In this document: positions 22,256-33,815 of the stretch, in pieces
Position numbering within the stretch: position 1 is the first letter of the stretch
Layout: each line of letters starts with the position of its first letter
DNA from: Amblyomma americanum
Taxonomy: Eukaryota > Arthropoda > Arachnida > Ixodida > Ixodidae
DNA: 64,000 nucleotides
Assembly: GCF_052857255.1 (NCBI RefSeq)
Contig: NC_135505.1
Coordinates: forward strand, 57,221,368-57,285,367
Direction of reading: 5' to 3'
Notes under the pieces: generated by a model
The model's input: only the letters and a program-made list of their open reading frames with translations
Told to the model about the DNA's origin: nothing
Databases searched by the model: none
Program-made: the position numbers and the translations under genes

Positions 22256-23713
22256 TTGCCACATATAAACACCTTAAAGAAAAAAGCTTCCCAAGCCCTC
22301 AATGTGCTAAAACTACTGTCAAGAAAACGCTGGGGATCTGATAGGGCATGCCTATTACATATATATCGTTCTCTGGTTCGCTCTAAGTTAGACTATGGGT
22401 GCATAGTATATGGCTCAGCAAGACCGTCCTACATAAAACGACTAGATCCTATCCACAATCTTGGTTTAAGGTTGTCTTCTGGTGCTTACAGAACTTCACC
22501 AATAGCAAGTCTGTATGTGGAAACGAATGAACCTTCCTTAGAAGATAGAAGAACTGCACTAACTTGTACATACATCCTCAAAATCCTTTCTCACCCCAAA
22601 CATCTCTGTTACTCAATCGTCACGAAATGCCCATCCAGAATACTCTTCAACAACAAGCCTCACGAAATTAAGCCGTTGCTCTTGCGCTTCGAAGAAAAAT
22701 GCCAAGCACTAAACATACTAAATGAAATTAAAAATATTGCCCCAAGATGCGAAGCGCTACCACCGTGGTACACTCTTCCCACAGTGTGTGACGTCACACT
22801 AACACGCCTCAGGAAAACTTGTACACCACACGACCAGATAATACAAGAATATCTAGCACTACAAGAAAAATACAGAAATTACACTCCATTTTATACTGAC
22901 GGGTCAAAAACTCATGCTCATGTAGGAAGCGCAGTAATACAAGGAAAAAATGAAAATGCAGTACGACTTCCCTCATGTGCTACAGTTTTCACCGCAGAGT
23001 GTTATGCTATTAGTGTTGCGGTGCAGAAAATAACAAATGAAAACATCAAAAACAGCATCATCTATACAGATTCACTGAGCGTGCTTACAGCATTAAACTC
23101 TAAATATGCCACGGAGCCACTGATTGGAAGCATCATACATAACATAGTAAAGGTCACAACACAAAAACATGTTATAAAATTGTGCTGGGTTCCCAGTCAT
23201 GTTGGCATTCAGGACAATGAGAGAGCCGACATGTGTGCTGCACAAACCAGAACCATGGAAATAAAACATGTGAATTTGCCTCCTAGGGATTACATGAAGT
23301 TAGTGCATAGCAGACTAAGAGACAAGTGGCAAGCTTCTTGGGAAAATGAAGGACACAACAAGCTGCATACCATAAAGCCCATTATAAAAGAATGGAAATC
23401 ATGCCACCATAATGAGCGTTTTATCGAAGTAATTTTATGTCGTTTACGCATAGGTCACACACACATCACCCATAACTTCTTATTAACAAAAAAAGACAAA
23501 CCTGTGTGTGAAATGTGTGGTGAAGAGCTCACAGTAAATCACATTTTAATTTCTTGTTCGCATCTCGAAGAACTTAGACAAAAAGTTTTTACGGTATTTT
23601 ACAATGAACACATTCCATTTCATCCCGCATTGCTTTTAGGCGAGCAAACACTCGTCGAATTTTCACTTGTTTGTAAGTTTCTAAAGAAAGCCAGTGTTTT
23701 AAATCTATTATAA
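22256..23713 (+). pseudogene. LINE-B ORF2, RT thumb, RNase H and Cys/His end (shifted frame)
   Basis: This is the continuation of ORF2 in the +1 frame after the single-base lesion, open to its natural stop at 23,711-23,713. The RT thumb region includes SLVRSKLDYGCIVYGSAR. RNase H is complete, with YTDGSK (Asp at 22,898), TAECYA (Glu at 22,997), IYTDSLS (Asp at 23,069) and WVPSHVGIQDNERAD (His, and Asp at 23,228). The C-terminus has CEMCGEELTVNHILISC (23,505-23,556), the zinc motif typical of this group. No further stops are present. It is translated only if the shift is bypassed, so the element is inactive by itself but barely so. Confidence 0.9.
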
Positions 23714-23904
23714 TGTAACCTCTGTACACTTGACATAGCATCATCTAACCTCGTGTTTGGCGCATGATAGCCATAGTTGCTTATGCGCCATAAAACCCCA
23801 TACAACAACACTCCATGCTTTGGATGACTGCTCCTAGTTTCGGACGTCAGTTAAAAAAGAAAACGCTGGAGCAGGAACGTTTCACACGTGCCGGCTCTGG
23901 CCGC

Positions 23905-24165
23905 GGGAGCCACGTTTGGGTGGAGGCGAAACGCAAAGGCGCCCGCGCACTGTACGATATTTGTGCACGCTCAAAAAGCCGAGATGGTGAGAAATCATTC
24001 GGCGCCCTCAACTTCGCAAACTCTGTCTTTCCTCCTTCTTTTCCTCTCTTCTTCACTACTTCCACAAGGCGGACTTGAGGTGTCTGCCGAGATGTGAGAC
24101 AGTTACTGCATCTTTCCTTCCCTTCACAAAAGCTTTCCTTTTGCTCTCGGCGCGGTTCCGGTCTC
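23905..24165 (+). mobile_element. Ruka-type SINE, body and tail
   Basis: 'gtttgggtggaggcgaaacg', 'aaggcgcccgcgcactgt', 'cctccttcttttcctctc' and 'tgtctgccgagatgtgagac' follow the order of the SINE body and tail. The inverse of the tail is seen at 7,987 and 8,228. The tRNA-like head is missing or too decayed to define, and the centre (23,970-24,030) is diverged. The edges are approximate. Confidence 0.6.
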
Positions 24166-24802
24166 TATCCGCAACTGGTAGTTTCGTACCATACCCTTCC
24201 TCTTCTGCAGGCCAATGTTTTGCGGCGCTGAACGAACGTATCAACGACCATGAAGTCTCTCATATCCCGATTAGGTTTTCAGAATTCTTCTTATGATCGC
24301 GGAAACGCCTATTTCTGAAAATGTAATTCAATAACCCATTGCTACAAAGTGAATTCATATGAGAACCAACACTGTTATGAACACGTAGTGATCACACTAA
24401 GAAAATTCGCGCCCAATTCTGCCTTAAAAATCAGTTTTGGACTCCTTCTTGCCGAAAAATGTAGCAGAATGGAGTCACCTGCCCCTCTGAGTTAGCTTCA
24501 CTGAAGATGATATTGCATTAAAAAACACGATAAAAAATTTTTTGTCTGCATCGCTCGGCCATTTTTTTCTTGCTGTTTGGCCCTGAATATCTTTGAAAGC
24601 CCTGCACTATGCCTTCCGAATACGCATGTGGTTTGCTATCTCCTTCCTTTCTTTTGCATTCTGAGAGCCTCGCGCTTCTGAGAGCCACACATGATTTAAA
24701 CCGTGTCCAAATGTTTAGTCCTCACAGCAGCATACCAATGAAAATGCCACTGGACTTGTACTGGACCACTTTCGCAATGGTTAAATTTTATTATCGATTT
24801 AG
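24166..24802. other. No gene seen
   Basis: Mostly AT-rich sequence with scattered short frames and no repeat structure I can name. Confidence 0.45.
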
Positions 24803-25031
24803 TCCGCCGCGGTGGCTCAGTGGTTATGGTTCTGGGCTGCTCACCCAAAAGATGCGGGTTCGATCCCGGCAGCGGTGGTCTCAATTTCGATGGAGGCGAA
24901 ATGCAAGAGACCCGTGTGGTGTGCGGTGTCACTGCATGTAAAGAACCTCAGGCGGTCGAAATTATGCGCAGCCCTCCACTGCTGCGCCCTGCATAACCTG
25001 AGCCCAGTTGGCACGTTAAACTTCATAAACC
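24803..25031 (+). mobile_element. Ruka-like SINE, tRNA head present
   Basis: The tRNA-like head is well preserved. It has TCCGCCGCGGTGGCTCAGTGG with an A-box-like core and GCGGGTTCGATCCCGGC with a near-consensus B box. The body 'gatggaggcgaaatgcaag' and the tail 'cacgttaaacttcataaaccc' follow. Internal RNA polymerase III promoters of this kind drive SINE transcription. A clear target-site duplication was not found. Confidence 0.85.
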
Positions 25032-26640
25032 CTTCATTCTCTATTTGGCATATGTTTTCTTAATATTGATGGCAACGGCCATGAGTAAAACGTGCAGAGT
25101 ACCTTTTTTGCACTTAATTTCACATTTTATTTAATAATTTATTCATTCTTCTCTTTATGTGCATTTTTAATTTTATTCTTTATACCTTTAGGAATTTGGA
25201 GAATGCGACGACCTCTATGAGGTAGCATGATTCCACCCACTGCACTTTAACGTCAAATCACGTTCTTTGTTTCATTGCTGCATCATGTATATATGCTGTT
25301 AAACCACCATTTATTGAACGATCTTTACCGAAACACTAAACAGCTCGGCATCCGCAAGAGCAGAAACTTCTCTGGGCACTCGTCTATGATCCGAGAAACA
25401 GCGCCTCTGGAGCGCACCGTATTGAAATGTTACGATGAACGTCGGGGATAATTCTGAAGCTTTGGCGCGGGGCTGCAATTATTCTAGTGAAATCTGCCCG
25501 ATTCTCCGTGAGAAAGCTTAGAAATGCAGTATAGTGGTCTGAGCAACAGACGCAACGAAAAATACATTTGAAAGCTTTGGAGAATTGCATGTTTATTTGA
25601 GCCAGAGGGAGAGTCATCATTTGCCGCAATTATATTGAAACAGCTAGAATCCCTAGTTAGACCTCGTAACAAAAAGTGGCGCACACTTTAATTGTCAGCT
25701 TCCAACCGGTATTTTTCGTAGCCTCTGTTTCACGGTCGCGGAGGTCGCTCCTACGGTCTGTATCCAGAAGGCACCTTTTCACCAATTGCGACGCACGCTC
25801 CTCGTTCTCTTCGGTTGCGCTCGTTCTGGTGGCATCTACATTCTTGTCCACACGGCGTCCCGTGAAGTCCTTCACGACACTAATAATCAAGTGAAAGGAA
25901 GTGGTTTAGTGTGAAATCCGGTGGCATTATTTGTGCTCGCTGGTTTAATAGAAAACAGCCAAAACATTCGCCGAATGAAATGATACGTGAAATATTACAT
26001 ATGAAATATTTTCACGTTGTAGTGACGGGAGTCCAGCAGCCAGTAAAACAACGAAATGGGCTTCTGAAAGCAGCTCCTTATGGGGCTGACTCACGCCCCG
26101 AGGAGCTGAATTACTCAGTGAAGCCTCAAGTAACAACTGAATGGCCGCTCTCAGCCATGTCCAATGGCTCACAACGCTCACAACGAGCTCTCGAAACACT
26201 GCCTGCAATGTGACCACTACAGTTTGGAACAACGTAGAATCGGATGGCCCTCAGTGCGATCAATCGAGATAAATCTGTTCGCGTCTTCATCACAAGCAAA
26301 GCGTAAAAGCAGTTTGGCGGCGGCTCCTAAGAATGAACAAGCAACCATTAAATGGCTTTGCGTCAATATGCGTGAAAAAGCACGCGAGTTTTATATGGAA
26401 TATGACTCCGAGTTAGCCTTAGTTTCATAACGACTTCATTCTGCTTTATCACCCCTTTCATTCGAATATTCTTGCAAAACTGCTAAATGGCTAAGAAAAT
26501 ATTGAGAAAATGAGCTGACGCTGCCCATCGGTAAAGTCACCACGCAGCAAAACTTCGATTATAAACCTCTATGGCGATTTTTTGGTTCATGGTTTTTGCT
26601 CATAAGAGTTTAATGTCCCAAAAGGACACTGCCTATAAGT
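25032..26640. other. No gene seen (1.6 kb)
   Basis: Opposed short frames occur at 25,657-25,894 and 25,911-26,232. They overlap on both strands, as expected for GC-neutral noncoding sequence, and show no motif. Confidence 0.45.
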
Positions 26641-26822
26641 GACGCCACCGTGAAGGTCAAAGAAAATTTTGACCACCTGGAGTTCTTTAACCTGCACTGT
26701 CATCGAGCCGTAGAAGGGTGTTCAAATTTCGTATCGATTAATAATTTGACCGCCGCGCCTGAGATCGAAGCCGCGTCTTTCGGGTAAGCAGCCGAGCGCT
26801 ACAACCACAGAGCAACCGCAGG
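26641..26822 (-). mobile_element. Ruka-like SINE, antisense and decayed
   Basis: The inverse strand reads as a SINE. Its head ends with 'gctcggctgcttacccgaaag' and 'acgcggcttcgatctcaggc'. A short body and 'gtgcaggttaaagaactccag' with 'gtggtcaaaattttc' follow. The B box has a mismatch and the body is shortened. Confidence 0.7.
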
Positions 26823-28438
26823 GACATATCTTTTTACCATCTTCTCAAGCCAGAATATCCTTCAGCTCTCATTTTTGGCGGCTCAACGCCACGAAATTAA
26901 ATGGTTCTTTGTGCTGAAGCTAGTGCTCAAGTAAGCCTAAAAACACGTTCTAGTGCAATAATATGTCTCCGGTGCACCAAATGTGATTCAGAAGCCGTTA
27001 TCTGGAATTAGGTACCAACTAAAACTCCTGTTTCGCTCGTTGATTCATGGTGCAAGTAATGTGAAGGCGGCGCGATGAACGGAGACAGAGGAGACACACA
27101 GCAGACAGGACCAGCGCCAATTGCAACACAGCATAATTTAGCATTAATCCTACCCTTTATATGAAATCCTAGCCGTATCGCAAATGCTTCGAAAAAAAAA
27201 CGTTCTATTTCCATCTCTTCAAATCACTACTGACGCAGTATATCGCCTTACCAAACACGATACCTTAAGCCAGGCGTAGTCAAAAATTCTTTGAGCAGTT
27301 TTTTAAATTCGCCATTCCGTAGCTGCAAAAATAAAACAGGACAAAGGAACTAACTGTGCGGCTCCAGCAGAAGAACGAATGCGGACGACCAAGGCAAAAA
27401 CATATTTGAAAATCAGTCAATGATAAAAGGCAAGCGCGTGAGAATTGATATCAGATGACCAACATTAATTTAGAAAAAGCGAAATATGCAGTCTGGAGAA
27501 CAGCCTCCAGTGTCAAAGGCTTAACAAGGCGGAAATAAAAAAAGGCAACAGCATAAAAAGTGAATCCGGCGGCCAACAACAACGCAGCAAAATGATAAAT
27601 GAAATTTGAGAAACAGTGGCTTGTGTAAAAGGGCGAAAAAAAACGCGAAGATGAGCTCGCTGAATGAGAGAATGCATCTCATCTAATATTACATATATGC
27701 AATATTGTTCAAAAACACACGGGTTTTGGATAAATACATGGCTCTGTGTCTGCCGTAGTTACAGGAGAGTAAGCACACCATGCCAAGAAACTTTCACCAC
27801 AAGTGTCTAGGGCGATTGTTTACCAAATTCTGATGCCAGAAGTCTTTTCAGCTGTTATTTTTCGCATGCCTGTTTAATATCTGTAGGAAGTTACATGGTT
27901 GTTGGCGCTCAAACCAGAGCCTAAAGGTTTCCTCGAAATGAATTTTACAGGAAATGTATCTCGCATGCGCCATATAGGATTCGCAAGGAGGCTTCCAGGT
28001 TTAAGTACCAACTGAAATTCCTCTTTTGGCTAGTTAGTTCACGGTGAAAGTAAAAATTCCAGGGGGGGGGGGGGGAATTTTTGACCCATGGAATTTGTTG
28101 ACCTAAAGTGCGTTGATGCGAAAGCCTTTAGCGCTGAAAAAAATCTTCCATGAAACCTTGCAAGATTTCCTGTGGAGCACTCCTCTCGAACGATGGTGGC
28201 GCCACCACGCAGTCTAGAGAGTGTGTCCCCTACTCTACAACGAGCAGAGGCATGATCCACTGATATGATCCTCGGGATAGCATCATCTATTCCGTGCTCT
28301 GGAATGTTCTTCACAAGGACCAACAAGTCGCTTAGGTGCCTGTGAATAGAAGCTACGTCAGAATCATGGAGTTTGCTTCTGATGTCACCTCCTACAATGG
28401 AGCAGACAAAGGAATGGAAAGACGTGCTCGTTATGATG
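26823..28438. other. No recognised gene; G homopolymer and an unexplained minus-strand frame
   Basis: AT-rich sequence. 'gacagaggagacacacagcag' near 27,083 resembles Penelope terminal wording without a hairpin. A run of 14 G lies at 28,062-28,075. The minus-strand frame 28,039-28,503 is listed separately. Confidence 0.4.
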
Positions 28439-28503
28439 TACATGCGTAAACAGCACCGGACTTGAAGTTCGGAAGTCGTGGGTTTTGATCCCACCGGCGG
28501 CAT
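28039..28503 (-). CDS. Unidentified open frame, probably spurious
   Basis: This frame has 154 codons with an ATG, unusually long for the surroundings. Its first about 20 residues are the antisense reading of a tRNA-derived SINE head (28,440-28,500). Its last about 10 residues read through a 14-base G run as poly-Pro. The middle (residues 25-125, with SDLLVLVKNIPEHGID) has balanced composition and could be an old coding fragment, but I recognise no family. There are no splice signals I would defend and no neighbours that suggest a role. A chance frame is at least as likely. Confidence 0.2.
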   Translation of the reverse strand: MPPVGSKPTTSELQVRCCLRMYIITSTSFHSFVCSIVGGDIRSKLHDSDVASIHRHLSDLLVLVKNIPEHGIDDAIPRIISVDHASARCRVGDTLSRLRGGATIVREECSTGNLARFHGRFFSALKAFASTHFRSTNSMGQKFPPPPLEFLLSP

Positions 28504-28640
28504 GTTGTTTTTTCCTTTTATTTTTCAATCTTCCAAGAATGAAAAACTACAAATTAAAAAAAATCCCCTATGTCCTTGGTTTAGCTCATTTTTGCCTTCT
28601 GCCACGTATGTCCTACGAATGAAGGGAAGATATCTGGAAG
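28440..28640 (+). mobile_element. tRNA-derived SINE of a second family
   Basis: 'agcaccggacttgaagttcgg' followed by 'tcgtgggttttgatcccacc' looks like the anticodon arm and T arm of a tRNA with a B-box-like element. Then come 'ggcggcatgttgttttttcc' and an AT-rich body with 'atcccctatgtccttgg'. This differs from the Ruka body, so it is a separate SINE family or subfamily. The 5' part of the tRNA-like head is decayed. Confidence 0.6.
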
Positions 28641-31600
28641 GACAGACGGTAAAGTTGAGGCTATGCAGATCCTTTTTTTTAACAAACAACTTTCCTTTGT
28701 ACGAAATAGCGCTAGAGTTCCGGTTAAATTCTAACAATGAAATGAAACTAGCGCTTCCTTCTGCAGCATTTTGAAAGCGCAGTTCACCTGATGAACGGGT
28801 GTTATCCCTTACAACTTTTAAGGGCCCTTCAGGAGGAGGCTTATAGTACACTTCTTTAATATCGATGGAAAACGACGTGGTACCCTTGAGCAGCCAAAGT
28901 CTCTAGGCGCTTCAGCACGTCCAATAATCTAAGCAGAAGTAAAGAGTCATCGTTCACGAGGGTGCCAATGTGCATCTGAAGGTATCGCCTAACAAAGCGT
29001 TGCCGCATTCTACTTTCCGAAATAATGGTGCGCGCTCGGAAAGCAGTCTTGTGGGTCTCGACGGTGATTCCTCACCGTTCCTTGTTTCGTCTTGATCGTG
29101 CGTTTGCGTTTTTTTCACTGATGTATGGTAGTTAGCTAATTACCCCTGTTTTGTAAAAATTTCTCCTTGATGCCTAGGATAAAATATTGCTCAATGATTT
29201 GCTCCAAATGCCTGGCTTATGGTGTTCTGGTGGCTGATTCGATGTATTGCGTCAGCAGTGATTCCAGGAGAGCGCGATAGATGTGGGTAGTTACGGCGTA
29301 TCTGTGATACGGCGCGGTTGCTGTACAATAATGTAGGCTTGATGCGAAATAAACATAGTTCTGAGTGGAGCTGGTCACGCCTTTTGTATGTCTTATGTGC
29401 CGTTTTCCGTCGTTTTAAGTGCCACTATTACTTTAAGCTACAATGTTTAATGACCTCTGGCAACACTCGGCATATAGCACAACGCTACGTGCGAGTTTCG
29501 AGTAGGTGCTTTATAACTCAGGGTAGCAATCTTTCAATCGCGGGTGCCCTAAGAAAAGATGCTGCCTGATTAAATTTATTAACAGCCAAGCGCTTTTATG
29601 GTAATATGCTTTTTTTGGCCTACCAGAGAATTCGATGACAGATGGGGCTACGCTTACGCACCAACGAAACCGCCTGCCTATCACAATGCCTCGCCGCCAA
29701 CTGAGCCTTGTGTCGGCTTTGTATGCACTCTTAACACTCCCGGCTAAAAGCGAATTATGATACCGCATAAAAATAAGTGCACTCGTACCATCCTAGTTCT
29801 AAAGCTTCAACTGCGAACGTTTTCTTGGTCACCGTAAGCGTTATGACTGTATCGGACACTTGTAGTGATTTTATCAGCGCGGATGCACATCAGTGGTGGG
29901 CAGTATGTACAGCTATCTAGCTCGTGGCTTTATATGCTATGCCCTCAACAAATTGTGTCCCAATCTTCTACTGGCCATGCTGCTGTGTGCGTCATCCCAC
30001 CTGCCTGATACAATGACGTCATTACGAGGAAACGAAACGCCCGATAACAGCCACGATACACGTTTTTAAAAGAACTGACCCTAAAGGAATGACTTCTTGT
30101 GCGCCATCTCGGCCCTGTAGAAAAACTCCTGCAGCGCGGCTTCTAGGTACGCGCTCCTTGTCTGCATTACAACTACAGGACAACGGGTAACCAGCGCACT
30201 AATGAAATAGTCGCCGCCGGAGGCCGATAAACGACAAGCGACCCACCGCTCACACCGGAGAAGATGTGAGATCTCTATCGGGGCTACATCGTTGAGCATC
30301 ACGCTTACTCATGCATTGCAACCTACAGCGAAGCATTCCACAAGAACATTGCGCTAGTGCTATGACTGGACACCTTCACGATGTGCTTGCGCGTTGGAAA
30401 GGCGAAAGAAGAGTGCGCCACGGTCTGTGAACGGGCAGTGCTCTTCGGGACTGCGGGGAAGTAAAGATAAGGAACGTCACTTGCTTCGCAGCAGCGCAAG
30501 CGCTCAACCACACCTCCAACTCCTCGTCAGCTAAAAAAGCGTTAGCATTTTCTCATGCCCAGCAGGCTGTTGAGGCCCCCGGCAGCGCCGAGACACACGA
30601 AAACGCGCTCACTTGCCTGGCAACACTCCTCTAGCGGTCATGAATTATTTACTGGCTGCCGTACCTCACCTGACCCCGCGGTATATAGGACGTATTCATG
30701 TGATATCATTGACACCATTTTGTTGTAAAGCGCACATCTTCAGCTTTGCATGCTGAAGCCGATAGGGATAAGCCGATTAGGCACGCAAGTTGACTTCCGC
30801 CGTGCTGCACCGGCGGCCGCTTGACGTCACTGCATACCCCCTGTAGCATTGTATATAATATTACATCGTGGGAGGTTCAGTTTTTCTATTTTTTATCATC
30901 TGTCTTTATTTCCTTCATATCTCTACAACTTGTTCACAGATGAATATTTTCAAGCCATCACCTCAATATTGTGTGTGTGGATGATATTTCTGTTTTTTCG
31001 GTTTAAAAACGATACCACCACTGCAAGCAATTCCTTTCTCTTTTCTCTCCGGTGGTCTCTCCTTTCACGGGGCCTGAAGTGCACACCGAGAGTAAAATCC
31101 TAACCACATGTTCTTGTCAGTATGTCTCTTTGTAAAATATCAGAACCAAAAATGGGAATCCATCTTGCTTATCAGTCATACTAGGTAACGTTCGATGATA
31201 TCCAAACATAAAATGCAGGAAGGCAGGGCGACAATGTGCTTCCCTCAATGGGCAGCAGGGAGAGCTGTCCGAGGCAGGCTGACACTATAGTCGGTGGAAG
31301 AATTCAGAGTACCGCGATCCTATTCTATCCACCACCAGATTTTGGGGCTTCATGGCTGCCCCTGTCTGCCGCTCCCAGCACTGCAATCGCATCTGTGCTT
31401 CCCTGTGTACCCAGTGACTTATCCAGCGACTCTAACACCTCGGTAAGACAGCAAGAGAAAAGCTGCCAAATTACGTCCTAAACAGTAGTACGACCTGGCC
31501 GACCCTTCGAACTATACAAACAGCCCGGTAGCGTGAATTATTACACATCCGACTCAACTGTTAGACATGCTACCATGCGGCCCTATTTTACAGGACTTCG

Positions 31601-32835
31601 TCGTCCGTTAACAATATAGGTTTGATCTGGACCTTTGACATTGGTTACAATTGTACAGTGACTTAGCTGCGCCTTTCAAATTTCCGTGTTAAGCGTAATA
31701 TGTGATGCTGGATTGCTTTTCATACACAATGTGTAACCAACTAGGCTTGCAGCGTGTTTTTTTTTTCAGGTAATATCAGCACCGAGATTGATCCGAGCTT
31801 TTCTCAACAAAGCCAACTGACTTGGCACAATCAAAGCAAATATATGACTGCGGCTGAAGCTACCTTCTTCTGGGCCTAAAGAAAACTATATAAAGATTAA
31901 AAGTACACCTACTGTCAATCGGCAGGCATTTCCTTCAACGCCGGGGGGCGTAGGTGCAACGCCACATCTGAAAATAAAAGTGATATCGTCTGCGTCAGGA
32001 CGCCAACGAGAAGTAGCCTCTTGCTCTGATGTCCAGTTGAGTCTCTTCTGCGGCAGCGACTACCGTAGCATTAACGAAGAATTCTTAATATCATGCAAAA
32101 TGCTGACTACACCATCTGAAGACGCAACTGTGGACCTTCGAAGCCGTGTTCTCTTTCCTTTAAATGCTGCCGTTTATTTATTGTTGGAAGAACATGCTCT
32201 ACTGGCTTCCTTTTCCCTGCACTGAATCGAAATTATCGGTGTACAGTCCGCGGATTGTATCTGTAAAAACGCTTATAACTTGAGCTTGGCGGAAAATGTA
32301 TAATTGCTGACTATCAATCAATTTCAGCATCACCCAATGTAGCTTGATATCTGTAGTAGAATTGCTTGCTTTGTTTGCGGGCTATGTAACGTATGCGCAG
32401 ACACTAGTGCTCAAACAAATTTTTTAACGGCGCCCTTATACCACTTATGCAGTCTTCCTTTTGCAAATTAGGATACAGGGGTTTCACTGGCTGCTATTTC
32501 AAGCGACGTCCATGCCACCCGCTTTTTTCTTTAGCCTACCTCATCATTACCTTGTGTATATATATGAAGTGTACAAAATCTAGTTTAAGCTTCGCCGTTG
32601 GCATTGAGGTTCTTTCCGCCGAAACGAGTACTCTGAGTGCAGGCACAAAGGTTGCACAGTTTCCATTTCATTACCATCAGGAGATGCGTTCGTATCTTGA
32701 CGGTGCTTAAAGTGCTCATCTATTCTTTATCAGTTGATCCTCCTTTTGACTGACTGATCGGATCGGCGGTAATGCTCAGCAATAATTGATGTTGTTTATA
32801 AAAGAGTTCAGCTCGTTATTAGACAATCGTTTTCT
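28641..32835. other. No gene seen (4.2 kb)
   Basis: Neutral to AT-rich sequence with many short frames on both strands, none carrying a recognisable domain. GC content rises at about 30,560-30,840 without a CpG-rich promoter-like core that I could tie to a transcript. Confidence 0.4.
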
Positions 32836-32995
32836 TCTTTTTTTGAAGCGATGTTTATTGTCTCAGGGCATAAAAAATATCAAGTGAAAGATGAGTAAGA
32901 TGCTTAAATAAATGAAAAAATTTGAGTTGGTCTGGTGAAATGAAGAAGTGAACGATGATATGGACCCTGTGTTCATATACCTAGATAAACCATAT
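32836..32995 (-). mobile_element. LINE-A family 3' tail (5'-truncated copy)
   Basis: The inverse strand matches 6,295-6,440 of LINE-A, including 'agggtccatatcatcgttc', 'aagcatcttactcatct' and 'aataaacatcgcttcaaaa'. It begins within the last codons of ORF2 and ends at the A-rich tail. That is the usual outcome of aborted target-primed reverse transcription. Confidence 0.85.
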
Positions 32996-33468
32996 ATCAC
33001 GATAAACCGACGCGGTCCGAATTAGCGACAGAGCCTACGCCCTGACAAATATACGTTACCGAGAGCTGAAAAAAAAAACGTGCCACGCCCGTAACGCAAA
33101 ACAGTTAAACGGATTTTACCGCCCAAAAGGGACACGTATATTAAACCCGACAGTTTCGAAAAAATACAAACTTTCCTTACGATGCCTGTTCGCAAAAAAG
33201 AAAAATTATCGCCTGTCGCCACGTGCGAAATTTTAACCAACGCAGATGATTTTCCCACTGCGAGAGGCCAGTAGGCCTACCGGAGATGATTTGGTTAACT
33301 GCGTATAATCTGCACTCTCTGTAAACGATCTCATGCCTATAATCATCAGCGGTGTAGTGTAGTTCCACCTTTGCTCTTGCAGGTATAAAGCTTAAAAATT
33401 ATTTGAGTCATGGAGTAGCGTTAAGAAAGAGCAACAAGAAAGTAGGTTTTCCTGCAGAACATATAATA
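32996..33468. other. No gene seen
   Basis: AT-rich sequence between the LINE-A tail and the palindromic MITE. Confidence 0.45.
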
Positions 33469-33691
33469 GACGCCTTTAGCGTACAGTGTATCCTGCTACC
33501 TTTGCGGCAGTACTTAGAGCCCGCACGCCGTCAGTGCGCAAGTCGCCTCCGTGGCGCCAGATTGCGCCAGCTACCCAGCATGTGCGCACACGGCTGCCGC
33601 ATTGGCACCAATCAGCGCATGCGCACTGGTGATGGGTGGGCTCCTTGTACTGCGGTAACGATAGCATTATACACGGCATGCTAAAGGTGTC
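33469..33691. mobile_element. Palindromic (foldback) MITE, 223 bp
   Basis: The left end 'gacgcctttagcgtacagtg' and right end 'cggcatgctaaaggtgtc' are inverted copies. The similarity continues inward for about 85 bases per arm ('gcggcagtacttagagcccgc' against the inverse of 'gggctccttgtactgcggta'), so nearly the whole element folds on itself. 'ta' dinucleotides flank both ends and could be a TA duplication. There is no coding capacity; the frames on both strands are mirror readings. Confidence 0.75.
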
Positions 33692-33815
33692 TAATCCCAG
33701 CACCAAAGCGCACTCCTGTCTGGACAGTACACGTGGCGCTCGGCATGGGGTCGCATTGTGCCTGTCTTCCAGATATTGAACAGTTGTAGAAACACAAAAA
33801 GCTAAAAAAGCCTTA

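Larger units (their letters stand above)
18690..23813 (+). mobile_element. LINE-B: full-length I-type LINE, nearly intact
   Basis: The element is 5.1 kb with a 93-base 5' UTR, ORF1 (394 codons), a 31-base gap and ORF2 (endonuclease, RT, RNase H, Cys/His). A 100-base 3' UTR ends near 'ccataaaaccccatacaac'. The 9-bp duplications fix both ends. Domain order and three zinc knuckles in ORF1 place it in the I superfamily of LINEs. I found only one in-frame stop (20,596) and one single-base frameshift (about 22,258) in ORF2, and none in ORF1. The insertion is therefore much younger than LINE-A, LINE-D or the RTE copies. Unlike many LINEs it has no long poly(A) tail. Confidence 0.9.
18681..23822. repeat. 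9-bp target-site duplication of LINE-B
   Basis: catgctttg occurs at 18,681-18,689 and 23,814-23,822, immediately outside the LINE 5' UTR and its 3' end. One further matching base upstream with a mismatch between (t-t/c-catgctttg) extends the similarity to 11 positions. Confidence 0.8.

Noticed and set aside
24803..24880. tRNA gene at the SINE head
   Set aside because: The same head with the same body occurs at 198, 26,641 and 58,370, so it is a SINE.
33403..33706. Opposed open frames with similar proteins on both strands
   Set aside because: They mirror each other because the MITE is palindromic; not coding.
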